The notes under the pieces: generated by a model
What the model was told of the DNA's origin: nothing
Seen by the model: only the letters and a program-made list of their open reading frames with translations
Database searches by the model: none
Position numbers and translations under genes: made by a program
Assembly (NCBI RefSeq): GCF_003711515.1
Contig: NW_021167080.1
Coordinates: 5,722,346-5,786,345 of the forward strand
Reading direction: 5' to 3'
DNA from: Sodiomyces alkalinus F11
Lineage: Eukaryota > Ascomycota > Sordariomycetes > Glomerellales > Plectosphaerellaceae
DNA: 64,000 bases
Part shown: one piece after another, positions 46,371 through 60,634 of the stretch
How the letters are laid out: each line of letters begins with the position of its first letter
Numbering within the stretch: the stretch's first letter is position 1

Positions 46371-47522
46371 ATGGACACAGTTGTCGCTGCTCCGAATCGC
46401 CTCAGCCGCGGTCACTTCTCCCAGCCCAGTCTCACAATAGTAAGTGAAGCGATTGTTCTACTCCTACCATCACAACACCCCTATAGCCCTCCCTGAATCT
46501 CCTCTTCCGCGTCTCCCAGCAACGATGTCTTGGACCTCGGTTAGGACGAACCCCTCTTTCTCTCCTCCTGCGGTGGTATCACAAGTGTCACAGCCTCCAG
46601 TCTCACGAAAGGCAAGGAATTCAATCCAAACTGCTAACACGATATCCAATAGAATTCGTCAGAGATCTCACCCCTTCCTTACTACGACGCTCAAGCCGAT
46701 TTTAGCGCGGATTCCGCGCCATCAAGAGGCTCACCTCTCTCCCCCATCTTCAATGATCCGTTCCAATTACCCGTCGAGTCCGAGTGGGCGAATTATCTCG
46801 AGAAGCCCTCCATCTCTCCCGGACTAGACATCTTTTACGGCGAATCGTTCGGCGGCCCCATGGCTTTCATGAACCATCAGAACGGCGGCGTCAGCCCGTC
46901 TGCCAATCCTGTCGACCTCATGTCCGAGAGCCCTAGCTTCGTCCGCGACGACGTCAACGACAACCAGCCTATCTTCCAACAGAACCTCCCAACCACCGCG
47001 CCTGCTCGGCCAACCTTCACGTCGAATCGCAACAACAGCATCCAATCCACTCTGAGTTCCGAATCGCAAGCCTCCAGCCAGCCCATCTCCCGCCGGCAAC
47101 CGACCCGCTCGGCCCAGCTGAAGCGCAAGTCGTCCAGCTCCGACTCCGTATCCTCACGCTCGGCCTCGCCGGAGCCCCGCGCGCAACGCACCAAGTACTC
47201 CGACCCCAGCAAGAACCCGCACAACCTCATAGAGAAGCGCTACCGCGTGAACATCAACGAGAAGATCATCGCCCTGCGCGATGCCGTCCCGTCCCTCCGC
47301 TGCGTCGTGCAACAGAGCGGGAACCCGGATCAGGAGGATGGGCCGACGCTCGACGAGGTGAAGGAGGGGCTCGGCGGCCTGATGCCCGCCCGCAAGCTCA
47401 ACAAGGCCACCATCCTCAGCAAGGCCACCGAGTACATTGGTCACCTGGAAAAGGTGAACCGGAAGATGGCCGACCAGATCGAGGACTTGGAGAAGAGGCT
47501 TGCCGCAGCAGAACAGTGGTAG
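46371..47522 (+). CDS. bHLH transcription factor with SREBP-type tyrosine
   Basis: Two exons (46371-46439 and 46653-47522) around a 213-nt intron (donor GTAAGT, branch GCTAAC, acceptor AATAG) give 312 residues. The first 205 residues are Ser/Pro-rich and disordered. The basic region is HNLIEKRYRVNINEKI (about 213-228), whose Tyr at about 220 is the hallmark of SREBP-type bHLH proteins, replacing the usual Arg. Helix 1 ends ALRDAVPSLR, an extended loop of about 30 residues follows, helix 2 is RKLNKATILSKATEYIGHLEKVN, and a short leucine-zipper-like coil ends the protein. There is no transmembrane or SCAP-binding region, so it is a soluble factor such as Aspergillus SrbB rather than a membrane-bound SREBP. 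A role in hypoxia, sterol or carbon regulation is inference. Confidence 0.85.
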
Positions 47523-50500
47523 GCGCCGCCGTCGGAAGTACCGGCATACTGGCCATGACATTGAAAATTACGGATGGATGAAAAGTTCGCTGATGATACC
47601 CGGGACGTTTTGGCGAGACGGCTTTCCCATGTTGGTGGGGCAAAAAGAATAAAGGAATAAATGTGGGAGACGGGTCCCCAACGGAAACACAGTCGTTCTT
47701 TCTTCTTCTTCTTCCTCTTGGAAGTGATTCGTTCACCTTCATGTGTTTTATCAGATGGGAGAATGTACAATAATACGGATAGGAGCCGAGGGGGTTGCAG
47801 GCGTTGTTGGAACGGGCTAGCAGTCTCTCGGGACGAAGGACGAAGGACGAAGGACAGGGGGGAGAGGGGATTACGATTGAAACGATGGTATCGTACAACT
47901 GCCACTCCACTACCAGCTTTACCTCCTACATGCGAGACATTAATCGTAATGGTATTGGTTTTACTTCAACATGATCTCCCATACGAGCCACTCCGTCGCC
48001 CTTTATGGATTGTCCCGGATATCAAACAAGTCATAGGGTAGATACCTTACTAAGATTAAACTATAAGGTAAATAGCAGACATGATGTGTAAGTCAATGGG
48101 ACACAGATAGAAGCAGGAGTTCACTGGCTTTGTCGTGTACAAAGACGGCGAGGCGTGTAGATGCCGTAGTGATACCGTAGTAGACATCGTGGCAGACATG
48201 TGCTGGTAAAGCAAAACGGCCACTTTCGCTTCCCACAAAGAAACCGTGCCTTCGAAGATTGATACAACCGTCGACCCTTTCACATTCTATTTTCGAATTT
48301 CTACAAAGGGCGGCAATTTCGCCTTGGGTCGTCCCGTCATGTTGGGAACAGCGGATATCAAACTTACCTGACCCACCACCTGGGGGGCGTCTGGCTTGAG
48401 CCAAAGTCACACGAGGCGACAGCTTCGTGGCAATGGACGATGAGTTCCGCTAGGCCAGTGGGAAAGCATCAATTGAAAATTAGCAATCTAGTCCTATGGT
48501 CGACCCTGGTACGTCCGGCCTTCGTCCGCGGAGTGTATTGGCAAGGTAGGTATTTGTTGAGCTCTCAGGGGCAGAGCGAGACAACTTGATGGAACCCTTG
48601 AGACAACGTAGCCGTTATACGGTGGTGTTGGTGGGAAGAAAGGGTTGTTGGAATGACGCCAAAAGCATGGAGGTCGAGCTGAAGACGAGGTTGAGGACGA
48701 GGGCGAGGGATGAGAGTTGAATGAGATGGTTTAGGGACGGAGAGGATGCTTTGTTGTTAACGTGTTATACGGTGAGGATTAACAGAATTTCTTGACCATC
48801 AATCGCTTTGATGGAGTGCAGGTAGAAACTGGACCAGGTGAGGTCGGTCGTGTGTGAGATATCTTCGTTTTCGTAGTTGTTCGTGTAGGGACACAGGCCA
48901 AAACCAAAAAAAAAAAAAAGGGGGGGGGGGGGAGGGGGGAAGAGTGAGTGAGTTGGAGCTTCGGGAATGGAGATTGCATGAAATAATTGCATGTATCTAC
49001 ACACGAAGTATCGATGACTACCAGAACTACGCAAGTATAAGTGCGATACCTATTATGCCAGCAGAAGCATGTATATGGTCGCGGTTAACACCTAGAGAGA
49101 GTACCTTTGAGGTTTATAGTGTACTCTTGGGAATACCTCCTATGTGGGATTTGACGAAATAAAGTACCTACACCGTAGGTATTGGGCAAGCAGCTTTTAC
49201 CTCCTAAGGTACCTTAGGGGTAAAGGTATCACGCTTGAACATCACCGGATCTGATTCGAATGCTTCGGTTTACGTGTACTACTCCGTACATCGAAGAACT
49301 CAAAACTCTATCATTCTTAGATACCTGTTAACTTCTAAGAATAACCAGATTACCTAGAAGACCACGGTAGTAATATATAGGTTCACTTATTACTGGTTTT
49401 GGACTCGACTACTAGCAGATTATTCTCGTCGTCAACTGTTGTTGTTCAGAAACTACTTCGTACAAAGTACACGGAATACCTCGTACTCAGCCTTGCCCAC
49501 CCCCATTCGTGACGAATCTCAATAATCTCTCATCGTTGTACAGCCATGTAAGGAATACCCAAAGATACATTGCCTACATAATCGCCAAGGTACACAGTAC
49601 CATTATCTCTCCGGAGTAGGAGCATTGCCGAGAAGAAGTTGGTCCCGGCCAAACCCTCCCCTCCCCTCGACAATTATTACATCATATCCCTCTCTTCCCG
49701 TAAGCTCTCCGAGAGACAGCTTCCCTGACTTGGGTCTTTTCGCTTCCGCACTGCCCTTTCTCGTGGGTTCGTAGAACGGCCCCGAGTCCTGAGGGATGTA
49801 CAGGAGAACTAATGTCTAAAGTACCTTCCCGCCTACCTTCTGTGTAGATACATAAGGTAGGTAGCTAGGTCCCCCTCACCAGGCTCACAAGGCCACTTTC
49901 ATAAACCCAACCTGCATCCTGAGGTTATATCCTTTTCTTCTTTGTTTTTCTTCTTCCATCGCGACTTGCTCTCTTCCACGCCGTCACACTCTCGACTTCT
50001 CCTCTCACCCATTTCGACAGCAAATCCTGCTAGTACCACCATCCCGTCCCACTGCCAGACTGGGCGAGCAACCCGCCTTCCCTAAGCCGCACACCCGCTA
50101 GCCTAGACACCTTGCCCCATCGACCGGTTTCCATTGATACCAGGTGGTCGAATCAGGACACCTCCTACTAAGCGTCCGGCCTCGCCAAAATCTTGTCTTC
50201 CATCGTCGCGAAATTCCCGAAATTTGGCTCCTATTCGCAATCCCCCGCGCAGAGTTGTGTGTCTCGTCTGTCCGGTATACAAACCTCCCGGGAAACCGGC
50301 TCGATTCGATTCGGCGGACATAAAGAACACCCAACGGATCCCTCGAGAACAGAGAAGAACATTGCCGCAGCCCAGAGAACTACGGACCAATTTCGACAGG
50401 ATAACCGCCTGGGAGGACCCCCAAGATTATTGCGCAACGACCTTGCTTCCGACAGACTACCTTTTAGCGACGTTGCGCCACGAATAGAGAACCAGCGCGC

Positions 50501-50887
50501 CATTGCCCTGTCGACTTCCTCTCCGTACACCTCATCATATCCTCGACGAATTCGCATCGCAAACCGCCCTGCTCCCCCCCCGCCTCCATCTTTCCCGATA
50601 TTTGCCTCAGAACCCAGCGACTTTCGTTCATCGGCCGTCAGCTGTTGCCCCTCATTTCCTGCCCCATAACTGCGCCGCCGACAGCTCTGCAAAGACCCAA
50701 CGCCAAGACATCGAATTTTCGCGCAATCGACGTTCCCCCCTGCAACGCTCTTAATATTGACCTTGATAGGTGTGGGCGCCTTCGTTGCGATCGCGGCCGT
50801 CTAAGGGTCGATTTGGATACGAACGCGGCGGGATTGAAAACGAATACACCGACATTGACGGGGTGAAGATAGCGGATTTCCTTCACA
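47523..50887. other. 3.4-kb intergenic region, bHLH gene to SR kinase
   Basis: No gene is supported. It holds GGACGAA triplication near 47,835-47,856, a homopolymer A-run then G-run at 48,907-48,932, and TACCT/AGGTA palindrome clusters at about 49,165-49,225 and 49,840-49,870. Strongly CT-rich sequence from about 49,930 to 50,060 marks the promoter/leader of the kinase gene. Open frames between 50,100 and 50,880 lack protein features. Confidence 0.5.
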
Positions 50888-54215
<3,328 letters not shown>

Positions 54216-55686
54216 GCTTGGCAGCTCCCTCCCCCCCTCATGGTAGAGTCAAGTACGGATGTGTGCAATCCAAGCGACGGAACGATGGAACGATGGAACA
54301 TCCAGGATGTCCGCGCCATGTCATCTGCCATTCCTGCTTTTCGTGTCTCAGCGCCTATTCCTACATGTCCTTGTCGGCCTTTGATTCGTCTTGTCCTTTT
54401 TGTTTTCGATTTCCGAATAGTACCTCCGCATGCAAAAGAATATCGGTCGTGGCGATGCCGCTCCTCCTGTTGGCAAGAAAGGGAAATGGAGAGCGGGACC
54501 GCTCTTGCTCTTCGCCGCGATGGAAATCACTGCATTTTTTATTTGTTTTTATTTTTCCTGCTACGCTCGGCGCAGCATAGCATAGCGTATCACTGCAGAG
54601 AATTCGCTCCCCGAACCCCACAAGACCGGCGACACACGAATCCAGGGTCTTTTGGGCGGGTGGGAAAGGACATCGTAACTCGATGAGGAAAGACTTTTTC
54701 GTTTTGTTCTTATTGTTCTTGCCGATTCTCAAGAAAGGATAGATAGACATCTTGACACGTCCGTATCTTCATAAGCGCACTGCACATGAAGATGTGGCCG
54801 GCCGCTTGGGGGGGATATCGGAAAGCGGAAGCTCGAAGCCTTTACAATGCATTGTCCAACAATGGCTGAAAGAGATATTCTACCTGTTGCATACGTGGCT
54901 TGCATAGCCGACGATGCCAGCGAACTTCAAGGTCAGCGGTACAGAGGAGACTCGGGGGTGGTTGGTTGCTGTTGGCCGGGTGGATGCATCAGGGGAATTC
55001 TTTTGCATGACTTTTGGTCTACTGAGCTACAACCTGACTGCTAGATATACGTCCGGGTTTCACATGTGCATTAATATGTGAACGTGTCGAATCCCGTTCT
55101 TCTTGCAAAAGGCAAAAGGCAGGCCACCGGAATTCCCGTACCTCGAGTCTGGATGATGGCTCCGGGACACGGTGCATGAACTGCACCTCAGCTGGATTAT
55201 GAACTCATCACCCACCCGTACACACGATCTTCTCCAACGACGACCATGTCACTAATGTTCGGTTGCCCCGTACATTTTATCGCTGGATTATCTCGTTCGC
55301 GGTCTTCCTGAAGTGACTGTCTGTGCCTCTGGGCGCGGTTCTCCTTGTCACCGCCGCAGACTCCCTACCGCCGTCCGGAAGGGGTGGATATCCCGAATGG
55401 TCTCCCCTTCCTTCCACAGTCTCTGTTCCGCAAACTAAATCGCATGGCCTTCACGTCCAACCTCAATACCTGGCGAGTCTCGTCTCAGGCAAGAAGAAAA
55501 AAAAAGAAAAGGAGAAGAAGGCTCCCCAACGCCAACCAGCCGCGAATACCCCTGAACCAAACCCCTCTGCAAAAAGGAAAAAAAGAAAGACGAAGACAAT
55601 CCCCATCCCACCCCGTCCCGTTCTTGATCTTACTGTGCGGCAGCATTGTCTGTTTCGCGGTCGACGTAAAACCGTTTGGAGCGATT
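54216..55686. other. Convergent intergenic region, SR kinase / IWS1
   Basis: Two genes converge. No frame has protein-like character; there are short T-rich and A-rich tracts (54,535-54,560; 55,490-55,600). An ACGATGGA duplication occurs near 54,282. Confidence 0.5.
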
Positions 55687-57198
55687 CTAGCGCTTCTTCG
55701 CTTTGTACGTCATCCTGCGGAAGGCCTCGGCGCCGGCGGCACCGATGGGGCGGTGGTCCGGGGCGCCGGACGGGTTGAACGTGCTCACGGGCGCGACGGT
55801 GTAGCTCATCGGCAAACCGACAGGCCGGGCTCGCTTGCTGTTCACGTTGTTGGAGAGGATGCGCTCGCGCTCCGCCTCGCGGGCAGTGATGGGCCGTTCG
55901 GCGAGGGTGTAGGCGCTGCCTTGGCGCTGCGATGCTTGATGGGCTCTGCAAAGAACGTTAGATACGAGTCCCTCATGAAAACGCCTAGCTCTCGTGGGAC
56001 AAGAGTATAGAGGAAACGGGAGGGGGAAGGTAGAGAGGCAAAGGTTGGAAACAACGGGTGAGAGAGGGTGGTTCGTACTCATAATCGAATTCGCGCGTCT
56101 CGATTCGGCGCTTCCTGTAGTCGTCGGTGCGATTAAGGAGCGGGCGGCTCCACTGGCCCAGTAGGCGCTCAGCCATGCGCTTGATGCCAATCTCGGGCCG
56201 CTTGGACCGAGTGTAGAATAGAATGACTTTGCCGATACCGGAACTCAAGAGAGTCTCCTTCTCGATAGGAAGCGTGAGGAGGGCGGTGAGCAGGTCACGC
56301 TGGACATTGTAGGCAGGCATGGTGCCGTCATTTAGTGGTTCGAGGAAGAATTTTACGTTCTGCAAGACGTTGTTCTCGGGGTCCAAGACGGCGTGCTGGA
56401 CAGACGTGCGGTTCAGAAGGGCGACTACCTCGGGCAGTAGCTTCAACTTGTGGGTTGCAGGGCGACCCGCTTCGTGGGCGGCGGCATCGTCCTGGCAGGC
56501 AGTCTCCATGCGAACTTTAAGGTCCGCGATGTAGTCGTCAATCTCGTCTTCCAGGTCCTGCAGCAAGGTGGTGGTGAAGTCAGCAAGACCGAACATGGAT
56601 TTCAGTGCATCTCTGCGGCCCCGCCAACTGGGCTTGAGCTTAGAAGTCGTCTTACCTCCTCGTTCTTCCTCTTTCTCCGTTTTACAGGCTTCTTGAACGC
56701 AGCGTCCAGCGCCCGTTCCAACGCCCGTCGTCTACGCTCCTCGGGAGTGAGGTTTTCTTCGATTTCAGGTTCGGGAGATTTCTTTTGAGGCCGAGCACGT
56801 GGCTCCCCGGAGCGCCGGGGCCTCCGCGTCGACGCCGCCTCTTCGAAGTCACCGTCTTCGCCCGTAACTTCCTCCTCCTCGCGCTGCCGCTTCTTCTCGC
56901 GCCGACCTTCCTTGGGTTTCTTGACAGTTTCGCCTTCGGGGCGCTTGCGCTTGGACGCCTTGAGTGTCTTGGCTATATCTTCGTCGACAGCCACCGGTCT
57001 GTCTTCAATGTCGGCAGTCTCCGGATCGTAGTCTTCGAACTGGTTCTCGTCGATTTCCGAGAGGACGTCGGATTCTTGGTCCGAAAGGTCCTCTGCTGGT
57101 GCGGCGAAATTATCATCGTCTTGCTGGAGCTCTTCTATTTCGGGAGCATCTTGCTCTGCCGGCGTCGGCGATCCGACAGGAGAGTTATGGTCAGACAT
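55687..57198 (-). CDS. iws1: Transcription elongation factor Iws1/Spn1
   Basis: Three exons (57198-56656, 56557-56079, 55945-55687) give 426 residues. Introns of 98 and 133 nt carry GTAAGA and GTACGA donors and CTGCAG/TTGCAG acceptors. Residues 1-180 are acidic then basic and disordered, as in Iws1 (DEDIAKTLKASKRKRPEG, RRRRALERALDAAFKKP). The conserved core starts at DLEDEIDDYIADLKVRMETACQ and is a TFIIS N-terminal-like helical domain with KLKLLPEVVALLNRTSVQHAVLDPENN, LEPLNDGTMPAYNVQRDLLTALL and IGIKRMAERLLGQWSRP. The tail RPVGLPMSYTVAPVS is also conserved in fungi. Iws1 binds Spt6 and elongating RNA polymerase II. The ATG at 56596 lies inside the first intron and is not the start. Confidence 0.94.
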
Positions 57199-57961
57199 GA
57201 TGAACGCAGTACGCAATCTCTGATTTGTGAGGTGCTTCGTTGGTAGGAGCTCGTCGGAGAAACTGATGGACAGTTCCTTGAGTTGAGAAGTCGATAGAGG
57301 GAAGAAAACACAGAAAAAGTCGAGGGTGATGGATGAAAGGAAAGACAGCCTGTCACCCACAAGTGATCCTGAAGGTTCCAAAGGCGAAGATAAAGGAAAA
57401 GGTACAGGCAAAGGCAAATGTGGTTTGGGAAGAGGTTTGGAAAGCAAGGAGCTAGGATAATCCCCTGGCGTTGAATGCAAGAAGATCATGACTAATCATG
57501 AAGGAACTTTGCTGTCATCTCGCCAAGAGCCACCCATGGTCTCGTCTCCGGAGAAACTACGGAGACTATGTACCTAAGTAGCTGGCTGGCTGATATCGTC
57601 TTCCATCCTCACCACCTTAGAAAGGATAATAGAACGAATTTTTGCACGTAGCAGAATTCCTTATGTTAATACAAAGTCGCCGTTATTACGTCTTTGAAAT
57701 AATATAGAGACATATCTCACGTGTGCGTGACTTTAGCTTGCTTAATGCGAAAATCGAATGGTCGTGGCTAGGAATAGGCACCTTGTCCGACCAGTGTAGC
57801 GACCGTCAGCAGCTGATCGCAGCGGGACAATTGTCCCTTGTAGTAGAACAACAACAAAATATAACGCGGCAGACAATATACAACGGTTGCAGGCGTAAAG
57901 GCCCCGTTCAACAACGCTCACAAGCTGGCGGAAAACTCCTAAGGATATTATGAAAGATATA
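57199..57961. other. IWS1 upstream flank grading into AT-rich repeat DNA
   Basis: From about 57,600 the sequence becomes AT-rich and RIP-like. A perfect 14-bp palindrome GGGACAATTGTCCC sits at 57,824-57,837. No gene is supported. Confidence 0.55.
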
Positions 57962-58609
57962 GAGTGCATATATTCGGACTATGGCAACCTCATAATCGGA
58001 CTATGGTTCAATTATCAACAGCCCGTAACAGCCCCCGCCAGCTGCCAACCCTTTTTTTGTTTATAAATCCTTTTTCCTTTGTCTGACCATAACATACAAT
58101 AACTACGATAATAGCTCTACAGCTAATTCGGCGTTTTCCACGCTTTTTACGTTCAATTGATTTTACAACGATCATCAATTACGCTTATGCCCGTAGATAC
58201 GGAGGTCTAACCTAGTTACTGCCGCAGCCTCTTAATCGCCTCATCTATGCCAGACTACAATCCTGTAGTATTAGAACCGTCGCCGCCCGTATTTAGCAGA
58301 GAATTGATTCCTTCAATACCCCCTCTATGTCCTCTTCCGATACCACCTCTATAACCGCGCGGGCGACCACGCCCACCACGATAGACCCCTCCTTGTTATT
58401 ATTATTGTCTATATTGGCGTTATCGTGATAGTTGCTTGGTGGTTAGGTTGATGGAGGCAGGCAGTTAGTATTGTATGGTCGGAAAAAGGAAAAAGGAAAA
58501 TAAAAATTGAAAAACAAAAAAAGTTGGCAGCTGGCGGGGGCTGTACGGGCTGTTGACAATTGAACCACAGTCCAATTAAGAGGTTGCCATAGTCCGAATA
58601 TATGCACTT
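57962..58609. mobile_element. hAT-like MITE with long inverted termini
   Basis: A 648-bp element has terminal inverted repeats of about 145 bp: AGTGCATATATTCGGACTAT at the left matches the reverse complement of the right end, and similarity continues through the AACAGCCCGTACAGCCCCCGCC and GCCAGCTGCCAAC blocks to the CTGACCATA/TATGGTCGG blocks. It is flanked by AAGATATA on both sides (57,954-57,961 and 58,610-58,617), an 8-bp direct repeat of the length hAT transposases make. The middle encodes a stop-broken fragment reading SRELIPSIPPLCPLPIPPL and PRGRPRPPR, an AT-hook-like piece that may be the start of a transposase. A deletion derivative of a hAT element is the best explanation; the superfamily call rests on duplication length. 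Confidence 0.8.
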
Positions 58610-58617
58610 AAGATATA

Positions 58618-60054
58618 AACATAGCTAAGACGCTATTTTAACGCTAGTCCGTGCCCTCGAAATATATTTTTATATAACAGGTGCAATATCCCTTTGGAGA
58701 ATATTAATCCGATTCCGTTAATACGGGGTAAAGACTTCTAGATAAAAAAATACAATCTTTTTACTATTCTAGAATATTCTATTAACTGCCCTCTATATGA
58801 ACTATTAAGTCTAGGTTATATTAGTATAAAATAGATTATAGGACTCTAGATAATATATCCAATCCGAATAGTATCGGCACCTAGTCTACGTCCACAGATT
58901 TCACGCCGTCTATATAGGATACTGTATGCCTAAAATAATAACGATATCTTTATTATTATAGTTACGAATAGCTTTACGTTAGCCTCGCCGTCGCCTATAG
59001 CCTATAGCGTATAACGCGGCTAATAGTAGACCCTATCTTAGTATGATTTCCTCTGCTTATTACCACCTTTTAGGTGCTACTAGGGTTTTATATGTAAAAC
59101 GCCGCTATCTTAGTGGAAACGCTACTAAAAACGCTAAGAGGCACCCCTGCCTAGCGCAGTACCTAGTAGATAGAGGGAAGCATGAAAAGTACAGTTATAC
59201 TAAAAATACTATATAAAAGAGGTGCTTATATTATTCGCTTAGTATTTTTAAATATTCCTATAACTCCTTAGTAGCTTTCTGCTAGCTTATAAGCCTTATC
59301 GAACAGGGCCTAAATATTAGATAACTCTTTATAGCATCTACCTAAAAGTGGAGGAGAAGTGGATACGACCCGATCTCTATAAACAGAGTAGGTATATACA
59401 CTCTAACACCTGTTTAATTTTCAAAGTGTACTTACGGAGCCTGAATAAGCAAATACAATCACGATAATATATATAACTAGGTATGTTATAAGCAGACCTT
59501 TTCTATATAAAGTATATAAGCTTAGATATACTAAGCTATATTCTATCCTACTATCTTATAGTTTCCTAATAAATCAAAGTATATATATAATAGCTTAACA
59601 GGAAACGCCTTATATATAGTATATATAAAGTAATAACTAAATTCATTTCTATATATAAGAGTTATAGATTAATTCTCGATTAACCTAGAGATATCTTATA
59701 ATAGTATTAAGAATTATATCGTTAGTGCTACTATTATTATAGGTATATTCCTCGAACCTTCTTAATTTTCCTAAAAGGGTAAACCACGAATATACCGCTT
59801 TAATCAATTAAACAGGGGTTATATAGTAAGTCGATACTAAATAAGAGTATAGGTATAGGCACTAGTACCTAGGGGAGTCACGATCCTTTTACCTCTTTTA
59901 GTTAGGGAGACGCTTAGAATGTAGTCTCTGATTAGCCCCTTCGAACTTTAGTGGGTCCGGTACCCACCAGGTGCTAGCGGGTCATATCAGCTCATATCAG
60001 CTGGCAGGGGTCGCAAAAGTATAGGAAGTGACGTACTCTAGCGCCCGTTTTAGC
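58618..60054. other. Unassigned AT-rich, RIP-like sequence
   Basis: About 1.4 kb of TpA-rich DNA with stops in all frames and no motif I can assign. Composition matches the RIP-mutated island at 24.65-30 kb, so old transposon debris is likely. From about 59,880 the composition recovers. Confidence 0.55.
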
Positions 60055-60176
60055 TCGGTACAATAGATCGTCCGATTCCAACCCATGCTGTACAACGACT
60101 GCAGACCACGTGTGTTCGGTACAATAGATCGTCCGATTCCAACCCATGCTGTACAACAACTGCAGACCACGTGTAG
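60055..60176 (+). repeat. 61-bp tandem repeat, two copies
   Basis: TCGGTACAATAGATCGTCCG starts at 60,055 and again at 60,116; the two units differ at only one or two positions (ACGACTGC versus ACAACTGC). They lie 460-580 bp upstream of the reductase gene. A shorter repeat of AGGACCACGTTAC follows at about 60,280 and 60,323. Confidence 0.92.
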
Positions 60177-60634
60177 ATCCATCGTTGACTTGATAGGAGC
60201 ATCGTGCAGCAGAAGCGTGTGCAGCTGTACGCCTAATTTGCGACGTACTGCTGACCCGACAAGCCGACTACCCCGCGTCAGGACCACGTTACCGGAACGC
60301 GTTATAGTATATTGCTTGGACCAGGACCACGTTACGGAAAGGGTAAGAACATGACCATTGTGGGAGGTCTGATCGAATGTCGCACCATAGAGACCCGAGT
60401 AACCCTTCTAGTGTAACGCATCCAAAGGCCTGTTATTTTATTAAAGAGGTAGTGTCTTTTTGACTAGCTCGTATTATATAAACACATCGCTTCATCATAG
60501 TCTACGATACCTACCAGAGCTTTACGCAAACTTACCTTCACGTTAGACCTCCTACAATACTCGCCGCTTTAGGAAGCCTCTAGACAATCGTGCTAGTCAC
60601 ACTCCACGCCCAGCGCAACAACACCACTACAACC

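Noticed and set aside
56596..56598. ATG at 56596 as start of a separate 203-residue protein
   Set aside because: It lies inside an IWS1 intron; splicing at CTGCAG 56,558 joins the conserved core directly to the upstream exon.
60055..60176. CRISPR-like direct repeats
   Set aside because: Two contiguous 61-bp units without spacers in a fungal genome are a simple tandem duplication.
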